64,000 nucleotides of DNA from assembly GCA_903848645.1 (NCBI GenBank), contig CAINGU010000100.1, forward strand, positions 96,576-160,575, in the 5' to 3' direction. Below, piece by piece: positions 35,110-43,488 of the stretch. The DNA comes from an uncultured cyanobacterium (GTDB taxonomy: Bacteria > Cyanobacteriota > Cyanobacteriia > Cyanobacteriales > Nostocaceae). The notes under the pieces were generated by a model that ran no database searches, was not told where the DNA came from, and saw only the letters and a program-made list of their open reading frames with translations. Made by a program: the position numbers and the translations under genes. Every line of letters begins with the position of its first letter. Position 1 is the first letter of the stretch.

Positions 35110-35200
35110 CAAGTAGGGGCGCAGGGCCTGCGCCCAGAAAGAAGCAGGGCCTGCGCCCAAAAAGGAGCAGAAGGTGCGCCCAGAAAGGAGTCAGCAAGAA
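35110..35200. repeat. GC-rich tandem-like repeat (GGGCGCAGGGCCTGCGCCC)
   Basis: Three imperfect units of CAGGGCCTGCGCCCAGAAAG follow the LysM-M23 gene; single related units occur near 16670, 30768 and 41885. Each unit is palindromic and can form a hairpin. Confidence 0.6.
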
Positions 35201-35223
35201 GAAGAAAATTACCCAGTCCCCAA

Positions 35224-36246
35224 TCACCAATCCGTTGATTGAATAATTTGCATTCCTGCTTCGGCGAATCTAGTAAATGTGGTATTAGCTTGTTCTGTGT
35301 AGTCAACTATTCCCGGAACAACAACGGGAGAAGTGCAATCTTCTAAAAGATAGATTTTTTGTGTGAGGGTACTATCTACTTGTTGAATTTCTGTTAATAA
35401 ATCGTCAATTGTCCAAGCAACACAATGACTTTTAGCTTGTCCAGCAATAATCACTACATCATATTCTAAAAGTTGTTTGATTAAACTTGTATTTTTTTGT
35501 CCAATTGGCTTTTCATCAAATCCTAATAATACTTCTGGACGTAAAATAGAATAATTTTCAGTTAAGGGATTTTCCCCTTTTAATTCAAATTGGGTTTGAC
35601 TTTGACGAGCGATACTATGAAAAAATATTGCTTCTTCTACTGATGAAACCAAAGCATGACCAATTCCTCCCAACATGGAATGATAAGGCCAAACTGTCAA
35701 CGGGTATTTCCCATCTTGGCTAAGTTTTTTAACATAATGAAAAGCCTGTTTTACTAATAATTCATAATCACCATTAGTTACACTATTAGCAACTGCTGGG
35801 TTAACTTGCCAAATGCCTTGTTCTATATCTGCGAGTGTAATGTTGGTTGCGGCTGGTGTCGGGTGTTCACCGTTAGCATTTACCCAAAATATAGGATGAA
35901 AGATTTGCATTGCTGTGTGAGTATCTAGGGTAGGAATAATTTTGGTAATTACTCCCAAATTCCGATAAATAAATGCACATAATCTTTGATTATCTTCAAC
36001 TGCACCATTTCCAGTTTGTCCACCCACAAATAATTCAAAATCAGGAATACAAAAGGTATTTTGCACATCTATTAATAATAGACAAATGCGGGTTTTATCT
36101 AAAGCTGCTGGTTGGATGTTGTGCTGTTTTGCATAAGTTTCAGCTTCAGCAGCGCGTTGTTGGTAAGGTACAGGCCAGACTTCATTGACTTTTGCGGGGT
36201 TGAAGTGCGAGGGAATGGGAATTTGGGTTTTATTTTGGGTATTCAT
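35224..36246 (-). CDS. Isochorismatase-fold cysteine hydrolase (nicotinamidase-like)
   Basis: The ATG at 36246 gives 340 residues, much longer than typical 180-220-residue members; a TTG-region start at 36276 is less likely. The catalytic Asp is in LLLIDVQNTF, the Cys in GQAKSHCVAWT, and a conserved His/Asp region in IPTLDTHTA. The enzyme should hydrolyse an amide or vinyl ether in the cytoplasm. Extra length is between the first strand and the Cys (IFWVNANGEHP to EEAIFFHSIAR). The substrate cannot be assigned. The small gene at 36280 is upstream on the same strand. Confidence 0.8.
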   Translation of the reverse strand: MNTQNKTQIPIPSHFNPAKVNEVWPVPYQQRAAEAETYAKQHNIQPAALDKTRICLLLIDVQNTFCIPDFELFVGGQTGNGAVEDNQRLCAFIYRNLGVITKIIPTLDTHTAMQIFHPIFWVNANGEHPTPAATNITLADIEQGIWQVNPAVANSVTNGDYELLVKQAFHYVKKLSQDGKYPLTVWPYHSMLGGIGHALVSSVEEAIFFHSIARQSQTQFELKGENPLTENYSILRPEVLLGFDEKPIGQKNTSLIKQLLEYDVVIIAGQAKSHCVAWTIDDLLTEIQQVDSTLTQKIYLLEDCTSPVVVPGIVDYTEQANTTFTRFAEAGMQIIQSTDW

Positions 36247-36279
36247 AATGGAAATATGCTGTGATTTTCTGATCAATTT

Positions 36280-36522
36280 CTAATCCTGATTTAATTCGTG
36301 ATCATCTGGGAAATTGAGCATAGGTAAACGATCTCCTCGAAATAATTCCTCACTTGCTTCACCCAAGCTTATTAATGCTTCACCTGTAGCTTTTTGAGCC
36401 ATGACTAACATCAGTATAGATACTGTTCCAATTTGTAAAAGACAAGATGGGGCAATGGTGAACCCAATCCAATTTAATCCAGGTTGAGAAAAAGACTGTT
36501 GGTTTATAGGTGACATTGTCAT
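36280..36522 (-). CDS. Small hypothetical protein with one hydrophobic segment
   Basis: The protein has 80 residues; an alternative ATG is two codons in. The stretch IAPSCLLQIGTVSILMLVMA (about 23-42) could cross a membrane once, and the C-terminal half is acidic (ASEELFRGDRLPMLNFPDD). I do not recognise a family. It lies 33 bp upstream of the isochorismatase-fold gene on the same strand, so cotranscription is likely. It looks coding rather than a shadow because nothing overlaps it. Confidence 0.55.
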   Translation of the reverse strand: MTMSPINQQSFSQPGLNWIGFTIAPSCLLQIGTVSILMLVMAQKATGEALISLGEASEELFRGDRLPMLNFPDDHELNQD

Positions 36523-37045
36523 GCTTATTAATTAGTTGATGAGTAAAATAGACAAAAAAGTCAATCTTCAATGCAGGAGAAAAAATTTATAGCGTTGCTA
36601 CAACGTGAGAGCTATGCCTAAGCTATAGTACATCAATGTTAACAGGAGAAAGATATAGCAGGGAATAGGGAAAAAAATTCAAGGTATTTTAGTGCCTGAT
36701 AACCCAGCTTTATTCATGTTTTATATATCCTTGTGGGAGGTACTGACTCCTGGCTAGGTGCAGACCCTGCACCTCTACCTCTTGACTCCTGAATTCTGCC
36801 ATAAGACTATCTTTGTCAATTTTGCAAGATGCTCAGGTAACAAAATTATGAAAAAAAAACTACAAAATGTGATAATTCTATGATTCTAGTTCACAAGTAT
36901 AGGCAAAATCCCCTAATAAGTAGGTGGAAGTTAGATCACTAAAATCTGTAAAGAAAACTAAAATTGTCCAAAACCTCTTGCCTTGTCATAACGACAATTT
37001 TTAACGCCAACCTATTTACACCTTTCTTGTTAAATTTCACTGCCC
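36523..37045. other. 523-bp intergenic region between divergent genes
   Basis: No gene is visible. It holds a perfect 8-bp hairpin, AGGTGCAG-ACC-CTGCACCT (36756-36774), within repeat-like text (TGACTCCTGGCTAGG), and a remnant CAGGGAATAGGG. Promoters for both the small minus-strand gene and the DUF1574 gene must lie here but none is convincing. Confidence 0.45.
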
Positions 37046-40000
37046 ATGAAAACAGTATTACTTGATCGTCAACAACCCTTAGTACAATGGGTCAGCCAAG
37101 CAATAGGTATAAATACTTTCGGGGTGAAAGTCCGGTTGCTAGGCAATGATCTCCATATTCTCTGTGAAAGCGTTGAGTGTCCACAACGTTGGCAAACCCT
37201 GTCGGAGTTGCTGCAAGCACTACAGCAAACTGATGTAGATACCCTCACCAATGACGAACAACCGTCAATATACCAAGTATTAGTTTATGGTCGAAAAAAA
37301 GGGGAACATCGTCCCCAATGGTGTCATCGAGTATACTTGAATCAACTAGATCGGCATTTAGAGCAGGTAGAACAGTCACTATTAGCACAAGCAGAAAAGC
37401 CCACAAGCTCAAGTGGCTCGCTGATTATCTCTAATGAGAGTTTGGCACGTCAAGGAGATGTAGATGCTATTGCTCGATATCTGAGCGAACATCTCAGTCA
37501 TTTAGGTGTAGCAATACAGGTAAAAATTCAGACATCTCCGTCAAAAGATAATTCTCAGATGATCGTTAATCGTCTTTGGGTATTTTGTCAGTCCAGCTAT
37601 AGTCCTGATCCATCATTATTGGCAGAAACGGTAGCCCAGAAGCTCAGATATTTGAAGCTAATTGGTTATCAGGATGCTATCATTGTTTCCCAAGTTCGGG
37701 GGGAAACAGATCCAGATTGGCGATTGCGTGTAGATTTGACACCTCCAGAGGTGATGTTAAAAGAATGGGCGCGTTGGGGGGATGTGCAAGCGATCGCCAG
37801 AATTTTAACTGAGAAATTGTTAGGTTTCAAAATAGCAGTACAAACTTCTCTAAAAGACTCTACCCTTCACATATTCTGCACTCCAGCTTCTGATCCTCTA
37901 GAAACTGCTCCCGCACCAGACAAGGAAATCGCTCTACAGTCCATTGTCCCTTTACTAGAAACTATCGCCCCCCAAGCTATTCTTTCAGCCGCAATATACG
38001 GACAGAAAACAGGAGATAAACAACCAACTTGGATAGATTGGGTGTCCTTACCAGCATCTCAACACCCTGCTTTAGTTATATGCCCTTTGGATCTTGCCTA
38101 TGCAGGTGACAACCGTGCAATTATCTTTCTATTAGAGCGGTTACTCAATCCTGACCTAGATTGGCGATTAAAAACAGGTGGTATCCGGGTGCTATTAGTT
38201 CGTAAAGAAGATTTATTACACATTATGTGTGATGCTCCCGTTTGTCCTACACGCCATCAAGTTTCTAGTAAAGTGACTCAATTTATCCGCCAATTGAAAA
38301 TTTCTGGTATTACTGGTGTCCGTGTTTATGGTCGTCGTGCTGGTGATAAAGAACCTGTATGGCATCATGGTATTGATCTAGAAGAACGTTCTCCGTTAGT
38401 TCCTGAAGCAAGACCAGAATTTGCTGCTACATCTGAATATGTAAGTTCCCTGATTAGCAGTGAAACTAATGAAGTCATTTTACGTCCTGATTTAACAAAT
38501 GAGGACGTACAAAACTTTGTTAAAGAATTAGCAAAAAATTGGGTGGCAAAAACCAACAGACAAATCAAAAAGTTACTTTTAAACAGCCAATTATTTACAA
38601 CCTGTAATCAAAACACAGATCAAAACTATGATGAAAAAGGAATTAGTAGTGGTCTAATTTGGCTGGCATTAGGATTAATTCTGGCTTTTCAAAGTGATTT
38701 GATGTTAGGTTATGTCTTAGCACATAATGTTAAGAGTTCGCCAAAAGTTACTAATAATGTAGATTCGTCCTTATCTTCACAATCTCAGGTATCTCTACCA
38801 GTACAATATCATGAAAAAACATCATTTTTAAATAAATCAGGAACACCTGAACTACCTAATCATGATCAGTCTGCTTTTAATGCTTCTGGATTTATCACTG
38901 ATAATAATTCCCCGTCAACAAATTTGCCAGCCGCACCATTAAAAGAAAAAGCTACCGCTACGGCTATTCTGTTAGCAGCAAGATCACAAATGCCCAGTTT
39001 TAATGCTAGGCAATTAGATGAGCAATTAGCCCTATATGAACAGCGTTTAGCTACCAAAAAACGTCCACCAGATGTCTTAATTATTGGCTCTTCTCGCGCC
39101 CTCAGAGGTATTGATCCTGTAGCCCTTTCTAAAGCTTTAGTCACCCAAAACCATAGTAATATTGATATATTTAACTTCGGTATTAATGGAGCAACAGCGC
39201 AAGTTGTTGATGTTATTATCCGTCAAGTTTTAGAGCCTGAAGAACTGCCAAAATTGATCTTATGGGCAGATGGTTCTCGCGCTTTTAATAATGGCCGAGA
39301 AGATATAACTTTCAATGCTATTGAATCCTCACAAGGATACAAAAAAATATTACAGAAAACTCAAACAAATGTTAAGGCTGATCAAGTTCCTAAAAACAAA
39401 GAAGATTTACCAGCAAAAATTAATAATAAATCTGGAGGAGAAGATATTAGCATCTATCAAAGTGCTAACGATTGGCTAAATCAGTCGGTAACTAATTTAT
39501 CTGCCAGTTATAAAAATCGTGATCGAATTAAAACTCTTTTACAAAAACAACTTCAATATCTACCTTTTAGCGATCAAAATCCCCAGATAAAATCAAAAAT
39601 TAATCTCACCCATGATTCTGAGATAGATAATTCTTCTGTTCAAGGAGTTGATTTTGATGGATTCCTCCCTTTATCTATTCGCTTTAGTCCCACAACATAT
39701 TATCAACAACACCCCAAAGTTTCTGGAGATTACGACAATGATTATAAATCTTTCCAATTAGCTGGTAAGCAAGATCAGGCATTCCAATCAATATTAGAGT
39801 TTACCAAAAATAATAATATTTCCCTTGTATTTATCAATATGCCTCTTACTTCGGATTATTTAGATCCTGTACGCACAAAATATGAACAGCAATTTCAACA
39901 GTATTTATTAAGCTTTACCAGTCATGGTCACTTTATATATCGTGATTTAAGTTTACTATGGCCAAAAGCAAATGATTACTTTTCTGATCCCAGTCATCTC

Positions 40001-40072
40001 AACCGTTATGGTGCTTATGAAGTATCAAAAAAACTGGCTGTAGATCCAATCATTACCTGGCCAACAAAATAA
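37046..40072 (+). CDS. DUF1574 protein: four N-terminal repeats, membrane segment, SGNH-like acyltransferase domain
   Basis: The protein has 1008 residues. Four diverged ~100-residue units each end in a similar strand pattern: VYGRKKGEHRPQW, SQVRGETDPDW, IYGQKTGDKQPTW and VYGRRAGDKEPVW, each followed by an acidic/hydrophobic strand. A membrane segment follows at about 534-560 (GLIWLALGLILAFQS). The C-terminal part has SGNH-type blocks: VLIIGSSRALRG (676-688), FGINGATAQV, LILWADGSRAFNNGR and SDPSHLNRYGA (~980-990), supplying the Ser, Asn/Gly and Asp-x-x-His. With the MBOAT gene downstream it resembles AlgJ/AlgX-AlgI pairs that O-acetylate polysaccharide outside the membrane. Confidence 0.78.
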   Translation: MKTVLLDRQQPLVQWVSQAIGINTFGVKVRLLGNDLHILCESVECPQRWQTLSELLQALQQTDVDTLTNDEQPSIYQVLVYGRKKGEHRPQWCHRVYLNQLDRHLEQVEQSLLAQAEKPTSSSGSLIISNESLARQGDVDAIARYLSEHLSHLGVAIQVKIQTSPSKDNSQMIVNRLWVFCQSSYSPDPSLLAETVAQKLRYLKLIGYQDAIIVSQVRGETDPDWRLRVDLTPPEVMLKEWARWGDVQAIARILTEKLLGFKIAVQTSLKDSTLHIFCTPASDPLETAPAPDKEIALQSIVPLLETIAPQAILSAAIYGQKTGDKQPTWIDWVSLPASQHPALVICPLDLAYAGDNRAIIFLLERLLNPDLDWRLKTGGIRVLLVRKEDLLHIMCDAPVCPTRHQVSSKVTQFIRQLKISGITGVRVYGRRAGDKEPVWHHGIDLEERSPLVPEARPEFAATSEYVSSLISSETNEVILRPDLTNEDVQNFVKELAKNWVAKTNRQIKKLLLNSQLFTTCNQNTDQNYDEKGISSGLIWLALGLILAFQSDLMLGYVLAHNVKSSPKVTNNVDSSLSSQSQVSLPVQYHEKTSFLNKSGTPELPNHDQSAFNASGFITDNNSPSTNLPAAPLKEKATATAILLAARSQMPSFNARQLDEQLALYEQRLATKKRPPDVLIIGSSRALRGIDPVALSKALVTQNHSNIDIFNFGINGATAQVVDVIIRQVLEPEELPKLILWADGSRAFNNGREDITFNAIESSQGYKKILQKTQTNVKADQVPKNKEDLPAKINNKSGGEDISIYQSANDWLNQSVTNLSASYKNRDRIKTLLQKQLQYLPFSDQNPQIKSKINLTHDSEIDNSSVQGVDFDGFLPLSIRFSPTTYYQQHPKVSGDYDNDYKSFQLAGKQDQAFQSILEFTKNNNISLVFINMPLTSDYLDPVRTKYEQQFQQYLLSFTSHGHFIYRDLSLLWPKANDYFSDPSHLNRYGAYEVSKKLAVDPIITWPTK

Positions 40073-40141
40073 TTAAATTTGGAAGATGACAAAAATACTT
40101 ATATTCTTCCCTATAGAAATAGTCAGGAGTGAAAATCACAT

Positions 40142-40190
40142 TACTGTATGGCTTTTTTTGAGAAATTTATAGCTCATTCAAGTGCATACC
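40142..40190. repeat. Dispersed repeat ending CATTCAAGTGCATACC, copy 2
   Basis: Same order of blocks as 28926-28975: CTGTATGG, T-run, GAGAAATTTAT, GCTCATTCAAGTGCATACC. It lies in the gap between DUF1574 and MBOAT. Confidence 0.55.
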
Positions 40191-40234
40191 ACCAGATTAC
40201 AAATTCAAAATCATCAATTCATAATAAATAAACA

Positions 40235-41734
40235 ATGAAATTTATATCAATTTTTTATGGGCTGTTTCTGTTAAGTGTTTTAGGAATCTACTGGACTGTT
40301 AATTTAGCAAATCTAAGATTATGGATACTGCTAATAGCCAGCCTTATTTTCTACGCATCTTTGCACCTTCAATATTTACCGTTACTTTTAACACTAACTT
40401 TTATTAACTTCCGTTTAGGTTTAGAAATTGGTAGTAATACCTCACCAGGAAAGCATTCTTTAGACTGGAAATTATCTAACGAAGAATGGCAATTTGCTCA
40501 AGCTGATTGGAATCAACGCCGTCTGAAATTACTGTGGATTGGTATAGGCTTTAATGTTTTTATTCTCTTAGGTTTTAAATACATAAATTATTTCCTAAAT
40601 TTAGTTTTTAATCAGCCAACAAATTCGCCAGAATCATTAATTAAGTTAGCTGCACCTTTAGGAATTTCTTTCTTTACATTTGAATGTATAGCCTATTTAA
40701 TAGATGTTTATCGAGGCACTCCAGCTACTCATGAATTTATCCAATTTGCTACATACAAATTATTTTTTGCCAAACTCATTTCTGGTCCAATTACTCGTTA
40801 CCATAATTTAGCAGTTCAATTTAATACCCTACGATTTCCCAGCGTTGATAGAGTCGCTGAAGGACTGTGGTTAATTGCTAGAGGTGCGGTTAAAAAAGGC
40901 ATTCTCGCTGACAATCTGGGAATATTTGTAGATTTATGCTTTGGTAATTTACAAAGAGCAGGTAGTACAGATTTATGGTTAGCTATCTTTGCTTATGGAC
41001 TACAGTTATATTTAGATTTTAATGGTTATGTAGATATTGCTCGTGGTAGTGCTTTGCTGTTTGGTTTAGTTCTCCCAGAAAATTTTGATTTTCCCTACTT
41101 TAGTACCAGTATTGCTGATTTTTGGCGACGCTGGCATATAACATTGGGTGATTGGTTGCGTAATTATCTTTACTTTCCTTTGGGTGGTTCTCGACGTGGA
41201 TTAATGCGTACCTGCGGAAATTTATTGATAGTGATGTTAGTAGCTGGTATTTGGCACGGTTCAGCCTGGGGTTTTATTATTTGGGGTCTATTCCATGGTA
41301 TTGCGTTAGCGGTTCATCGTCTCATTGGTGTGTTAAGCGATCGCTTAACATTTCTTAAAGTATTTTGGCAAAACCCTTTAGGAATAATTTGCGCTTGGCT
41401 TTTGACACAAATAATGGTTTTCACATCTTGGATTTGGTTTCGTCTTCCCAACCTCCCAGACTCCACTTTAGTGATCAAAAACCTTTGGGGTCATGGAGGT
41501 GATCAACAATTTGCGGAAAAAGTCTATGTAGAAGCACTGAATATGAGTCAATATCAACTCTCTTATTTGTTGCTAGGAATAGCTTTGCTAATGGGTGTTT
41601 CTTTTACTTTTAAGCGACAATTGAAATTAGAATTTAGCTGGCCAATTAAAATTATGTTTGTACCCTTATGCTTTTATGCAGTTGGGTTACTAGCGCCTGA
41701 AGGGAGCTTACCCTATATCTACTTTGATTTTTAG
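40235..41734 (+). CDS. MBOAT-family O-acyltransferase (AlgI-like)
   Basis: This 499-residue polytopic protein has about ten hydrophobic helices. Family hallmarks are LGISFFTFECIAYLIDVYRG, SGPITRYHNL, YLDFNGYVDIARGSALLFG, FWRRWHITLGDWLRNYLYFP and the catalytic His in AGIWHGSAWGFIIWGLFHG. MBOATs such as AlgI and DltB pass an acyl group from a cytoplasmic donor across the membrane. The upstream SGNH-like DUF1574 protein would be the extracytoplasmic acceptor enzyme. The 162-bp gap contains a dispersed repeat, so the operon link is probable but not certain. Confidence 0.9.
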   Translation: MKFISIFYGLFLLSVLGIYWTVNLANLRLWILLIASLIFYASLHLQYLPLLLTLTFINFRLGLEIGSNTSPGKHSLDWKLSNEEWQFAQADWNQRRLKLLWIGIGFNVFILLGFKYINYFLNLVFNQPTNSPESLIKLAAPLGISFFTFECIAYLIDVYRGTPATHEFIQFATYKLFFAKLISGPITRYHNLAVQFNTLRFPSVDRVAEGLWLIARGAVKKGILADNLGIFVDLCFGNLQRAGSTDLWLAIFAYGLQLYLDFNGYVDIARGSALLFGLVLPENFDFPYFSTSIADFWRRWHITLGDWLRNYLYFPLGGSRRGLMRTCGNLLIVMLVAGIWHGSAWGFIIWGLFHGIALAVHRLIGVLSDRLTFLKVFWQNPLGIICAWLLTQIMVFTSWIWFRLPNLPDSTLVIKNLWGHGGDQQFAEKVYVEALNMSQYQLSYLLLGIALLMGVSFTFKRQLKLEFSWPIKIMFVPLCFYAVGLLAPEGSLPYIYFDF

Positions 41735-41770
41735 TGAAAAAGTTTTTTGGTGATAGCGTAACGTAAGCCA

Positions 41771-41877
41771 TACAGCACTTTCCGGTGTTATGAGGTACAT
41801 ATATAGCGGGCAAGATGCCCGCACTACAAGAGTTTCATAATTCAAGTTTGTACCTCATTAGAGCGAAATCTGCTGTA
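41771..41877. repeat. 107-bp dispersed element, copy B (upstream of psbA)
   Basis: It starts TACAGCACTTTCC and ends AAATCTGCTGTA, with core GCGGGCAAGATGCCCGC. It is nearly identical to 23314-23420 and of the same length. A GAAGGTAGGGGCGTAGGG-type repeat follows at 41883. Confidence 0.85.
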
Positions 41878-42033
41878 AGTTGAGAAGGTAGGGGCGTAGG
41901 GACTGCGCCCAGTCAAAAGTTAGAATCAAAAGTTAGATTTATAGTCTGTGTAAGTTCTAGTTCTGTAAATATTCTTACATTAGAGAAACATATATTCGAT
42001 ATAAGGAATACTAATTTTAATTATCTTTACAAA

Positions 42034-42083
42034 TTTCAACTTATCCTCTAAGGTTATTTATAAGGTAGGCAAAAAAACCTACC
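42034..42083 (+). promoter_or_regulatory. psbA promoter candidate and 5'-leader hairpin
   Basis: TTTCAA (42034-42039) and TTATAA (42058-42063) are spaced by 18 bases. Directly after comes GGTAGG, eight bases of mostly A, then CCTACC (42064-42083), a small hairpin that would lie at the very 5' end of the message. No Shine-Dalgarno site precedes the psbA ATG, as is common for this gene. Start of transcription is not established. Confidence 0.4.
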
Positions 42084-42114
42084 AACATCATAAGAAAATA
42101 AAAGCACTCATAAA

Positions 42115-43197
42115 ATGACCACAACCTTACAACAGCGCTCAAACGCTAACGTATGGGATCGCTTTTGCGAGTGGATCACCAGCACCGATAACCGTATCTA
42201 CATCGGTTGGTTCGGCGTACTAATGATCCCCACCCTGTTAGCTGCTACCACCTGCTTCATTATCGCTTTCATCGCTGCGCCTCCCGTTGACATTGACGGT
42301 ATCCGTGAGCCAGTTGCAGGTTCTTTAATTTACGGAAACAACATCATCTCTGGTGCAGTTGTTCCTTCTTCTAACGCTATCGGTTTGCACTTCTACCCAA
42401 TCTGGGAAGCTGCTTCCTTAGATGAGTGGTTGTACAACGGCGGTCCTTACCAATTGGTAATTTTCCACTTCTTAATCGGTGTAGCTTGCTACTTAGGCCG
42501 TGAGTGGGAACTTTCTTACCGCTTGGGTATGCGTCCTTGGATCTGCGTAGCTTTCTCTGCACCTTTAGCAGCAGCAACCGCAGTATTCTTGATCTACCCT
42601 ATTGGTCAAGGTTCATTCTCTGACGGTATGCCTTTGGGTATCTCTGGAACATTCAACTTCATGATTGTGTTCCAAGCTGAACACAACATCTTGATGCACC
42701 CCTTCCATATGTTGGGTGTAGCTGGTGTATTCGGTGGTTCTTTGTTCTCTGCAATGCACGGTTCTTTGGTAACTTCTTCCTTGGTTAAGGAAACAACTGA
42801 AACCGAATCTCAAAACTACGGTTACAAGTTCGGTCAAGAAGAAGAAACCTACAACATCGTTGCAGCCCACGGCTACTTCGGTCGTTTGATTTTCCAATAC
42901 GCTTCTTTCAACAACAGCCGTCAATTACACTTCTTACTAGCTGCATGGCCTGTAATTGGTATCTGGTTTACCGCTTTGGGCATCAGCACCATGGCGTTCA
43001 ACTTGAACGGTTTCAACTTCAACCAATCCATTATTGATTCTCAAGGTCGCGTTATCGCTACTTGGGCTGACGTAATCAACCGCGCTAACTTAGGTATGGA
43101 AGTAATGCACGAGCGTAACGCTCACAACTTCCCTCTAGACTTGGCTGCTGGTGAAGTTGCTCCTGTTGCAATCAGCGCTCCTGCAATCAACGGTTAA
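42115..43197 (+). CDS. psbA: Photosystem II reaction-centre protein D1
   Basis: This 360-residue protein is unmistakable D1. [21 protein letters not shown], the plastoquinone and chlorophyll ligands, and [18 protein letters not shown] are intact. Residue 130 is Glu (YLGREW), the form linked in other cyanobacteria to high-light D1 variants. The C-terminal 16-residue extension after LDLA begins AGEVAPV and is removed by CtpA before the manganese cluster assembles. Codon use differs from neighbours, favouring TTC, AAC, TAC and GGT, as expected for very high expression. The gene stands alone with a terminator downstream, and copies of one repeat lie on both sides. Confidence 0.99.
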   Translation: MTTTLQQRSNANVWDRFCEWITSTDNRIYIGWFGVLMIPTLLAATTCFIIAFIAAPPVDIDGIREPVAGSLIYGNNIISGAVVPSSNAIGLHFYPIWEAASLDEWLYNGGPYQLVIFHFLIGVACYLGREWELSYRLGMRPWICVAFSAPLAAATAVFLIYPIGQGSFSDGMPLGISGTFNFMIVFQAEHNILMHPFHMLGVAGVFGGSLFSAMHGSLVTSSLVKETTETESQNYGYKFGQEEETYNIVAAHGYFGRLIFQYASFNNSRQLHFLLAAWPVIGIWFTALGISTMAFNLNGFNFNQSIIDSQGRVIATWADVINRANLGMEVMHERNAHNFPLDLAAGEVAPVAISAPAING

Positions 43198-43228
43198 TAA
43201 TTAAGGCTTTATTAATAGCTTAATTACC

Positions 43229-43262
43229 AAAACGCCCTCCAGAAATGGGGGGTGTTTTTGTT
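43229..43262 (+). terminator. Rho-independent-like terminator of psbA
   Basis: AAAACGCCCTCC pairs with GGGGGGTGTTTT (12 pairs with two G-U) around loop AGAAAT, followed by more T residues (GTTTT). It lies about 30 bases after the psbA stop. Confidence 0.8.
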
Positions 43263-43276
43263 TTATGGAAAAACGC

Positions 43277-43325
43277 CAAGAAAATATAAATTTATGAATT
43301 AAGAAAAATATAAATTTATGAATTG
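43277..43325. repeat. Short direct repeat GAAAATATAAATTTATGAATT x2
   Basis: Two copies of AAAATATAAATTTATGAATT, about 27 bases apart and separated by AAGA, follow the psbA terminator. AT-rich, no coding potential. Confidence 0.55.
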
Positions 43326-43389
43326 ATTTGCGTAGGGTGGGAACAGGAAATACAGGATAGATGCCTACTGAGTCTTGTTCAAAAATCAA

Positions 43390-43470
43390 ATACAGCGATT
43401 CCTGTTGTTATCAGGTACACATAGCGGGCAAGATGCCCGCACCACAAGAGTTTCATTGAAATCTGCTGTA
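43390..43470. repeat. 107-bp dispersed element, shortened copy C (downstream of psbA)
   Basis: It starts TACAGCGATTCCTGTTGTTAT and ends GAAATCTGCTGTA, with core AGCGGGCAAGATGCCCGC. About 26 bases present in copies A and B (the CATAATTCAAGTTTGTACCTC part) are missing. It lies just beyond the HlyD stop. Confidence 0.75.
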
Positions 43471-43488
43471 ATTAATGTCTTCAGTCAA

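Noticed and set aside
42377..42924. Two long minus-strand frames inside psbA
   Set aside because: They are antisense shadows of the D1 gene, whose biased codon use keeps other frames open. No start site or family similarity.
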